From: JAPLKX01 sp035530195 | GTDB taxonomy: Bacteria; Hydrogenedentota; Hydrogenedentia; Hydrogenedentales; SLHB01 | Direction of reading: 5' to 3' | NCBI GenBank assembly: GCA_035530195.1 | Contig: DATKVG010000198.1 | Location: 1-25,305, forward strand | Length of the DNA: 25,305 nt | The notes under the pieces: model-generated | The model's input: only the letters and a program-made list of their open reading frames with translations | Database searches by the model: none | Told to the model about the DNA's origin: nothing | In this document: piece by piece, positions 24,986-25,305 of the stretch | Layout of the letters: each line of letters opens with the position of its first letter | How positions within the stretch are numbered: position 1 is the first letter of the stretch | Position numbers and translations under genes: made by a program

Positions 24986-25305
24986 CTACTTCTTTTTCGG
25001 GACAGCTTCCTCGTAATTCGGCTTTACATCAATCTCGCCGGTCGCATCGTCCAGCAGCCAGGTGGCCGCGTCAACGATATTTTGCGTGAATATGTCGTTC
25101 TTCCACATTTCGTTGCCGTGCCCGAGCGCGTTGAAGTAAACCTTGCCGTTACCGTACTGGCTGCACCACATGACGGGGTAGCTGGGAATGTTATAGGCTT
25201 CCTGTTTCGTACGTTCCTCGCCGGGATCCATCAGCGCCAGCACGTGCATGGTTTCCTTGTTGAAATTCTTGAACAGGTACCACTCCTCATTGGTCTTCCA
25301 GTCCT
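24986..25305 (-). CDS. ThuA-like domain protein, C-terminal part only (cut by the window edge)
   Basis: The last 106 codons of a minus-strand gene whose 5' part lies beyond 25305; the frame is open to the edge. The sequence fits the end of a ThuA-like (class I glutamine-amidotransferase-like fold) domain: TNEEWYLFKNF, MHVLALMDPGEER, SYPVMWCSQYGNGKVYFNALGHGNEMW, then a helix NIVDAATWLLDDATG and a Lys-rich end. In relatives the stretch ending in LGH forms part of the active-site-like pocket. The family is common near sugar oxidoreductases and in planctomycete-like genomes; its reaction is poorly defined. Stop TAG at 24988-24986, followed by an intrinsic terminator. Confidence 0.85.
   Translation of the reverse strand, partial: DWKTNEEWYLFKNFNKETMHVLALMDPGEERTKQEAYNIPSYPVMWCSQYGNGKVYFNALGHGNEMWKNDIFTQNIVDAATWLLDDATGEIDVKPNYEEAVPKKK

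Overview
The window is a GC-rich bacterial chromosome segment. Its gene content suits a free-living heterotroph of the Planctomycetota / Lentisphaerota / Hydrogenedentota kind: a Tat-exported Gfo/Idh/MocA oxidoreductase, a secreted SUMF1-domain protein, a CE7-type esterase fold, an exported ADP-ribosylglycohydrolase, a ThuA-like protein and large secreted CBM9/beta-propeller proteins. Placement by gene content is inference; there is no rRNA or intact tRNA to settle it.

Layout. (1) 1-970: mobile-element debris, namely a transposase C-terminal remnant (-), one copy of a 43-bp dispersed repeat and an integrase N-terminal remnant (+). (2) 971-14102: seven genes on the + strand with short gaps. 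They are an SCP2-E1alpha-E1beta fusion dehydrogenase, an MBOAT acyltransferase, a large exported CBM9/beta-propeller protein, its overlapping shorter paralogue, an exported SUMF1-domain protein, a membrane-anchored SGNH protein, and a Tat-exported amidohydrolase of the D-aminoacylase type. (3) 14103-18797: an unstable zone with the second 43-bp repeat copy, three partial 3' pieces of CAT-anticodon tRNA genes, a 27-bp tandem hairpin repeat, a small exported hypothetical protein, a Gfo/Idh/MocA oxidoreductase and two transposase genes fused out of frame. (4) 18974-25305: calmer chromosome with a CE7-fold protein lacking its catalytic serine and apparently its histidine, the ftsH-folP operon, an exported ADP-ribosylglycohydrolase, ogt, and the end of a ThuA-like gene cut by the window edge.

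How the genes may work together. MBOAT plus SGNH proteins is the usual core of machines that O-acylate extracellular polysaccharides. Here the pair brackets three exported proteins, two of them tandem paralogues of unknown function, one carrying a CBM9-like domain. A cell-surface glycan modification or binding locus is the most economical reading, but it is inference from context. ftsH and folP are two nucleotides apart and share a good sigma70-type promoter.

The observations most worth following are the SCP2-E1 triple fusion, the tandem paralogues inside the MBOAT/SGNH locus, the CE7 pseudo-esterase, and the tRNA 3' halves that break at the anticodon loop.
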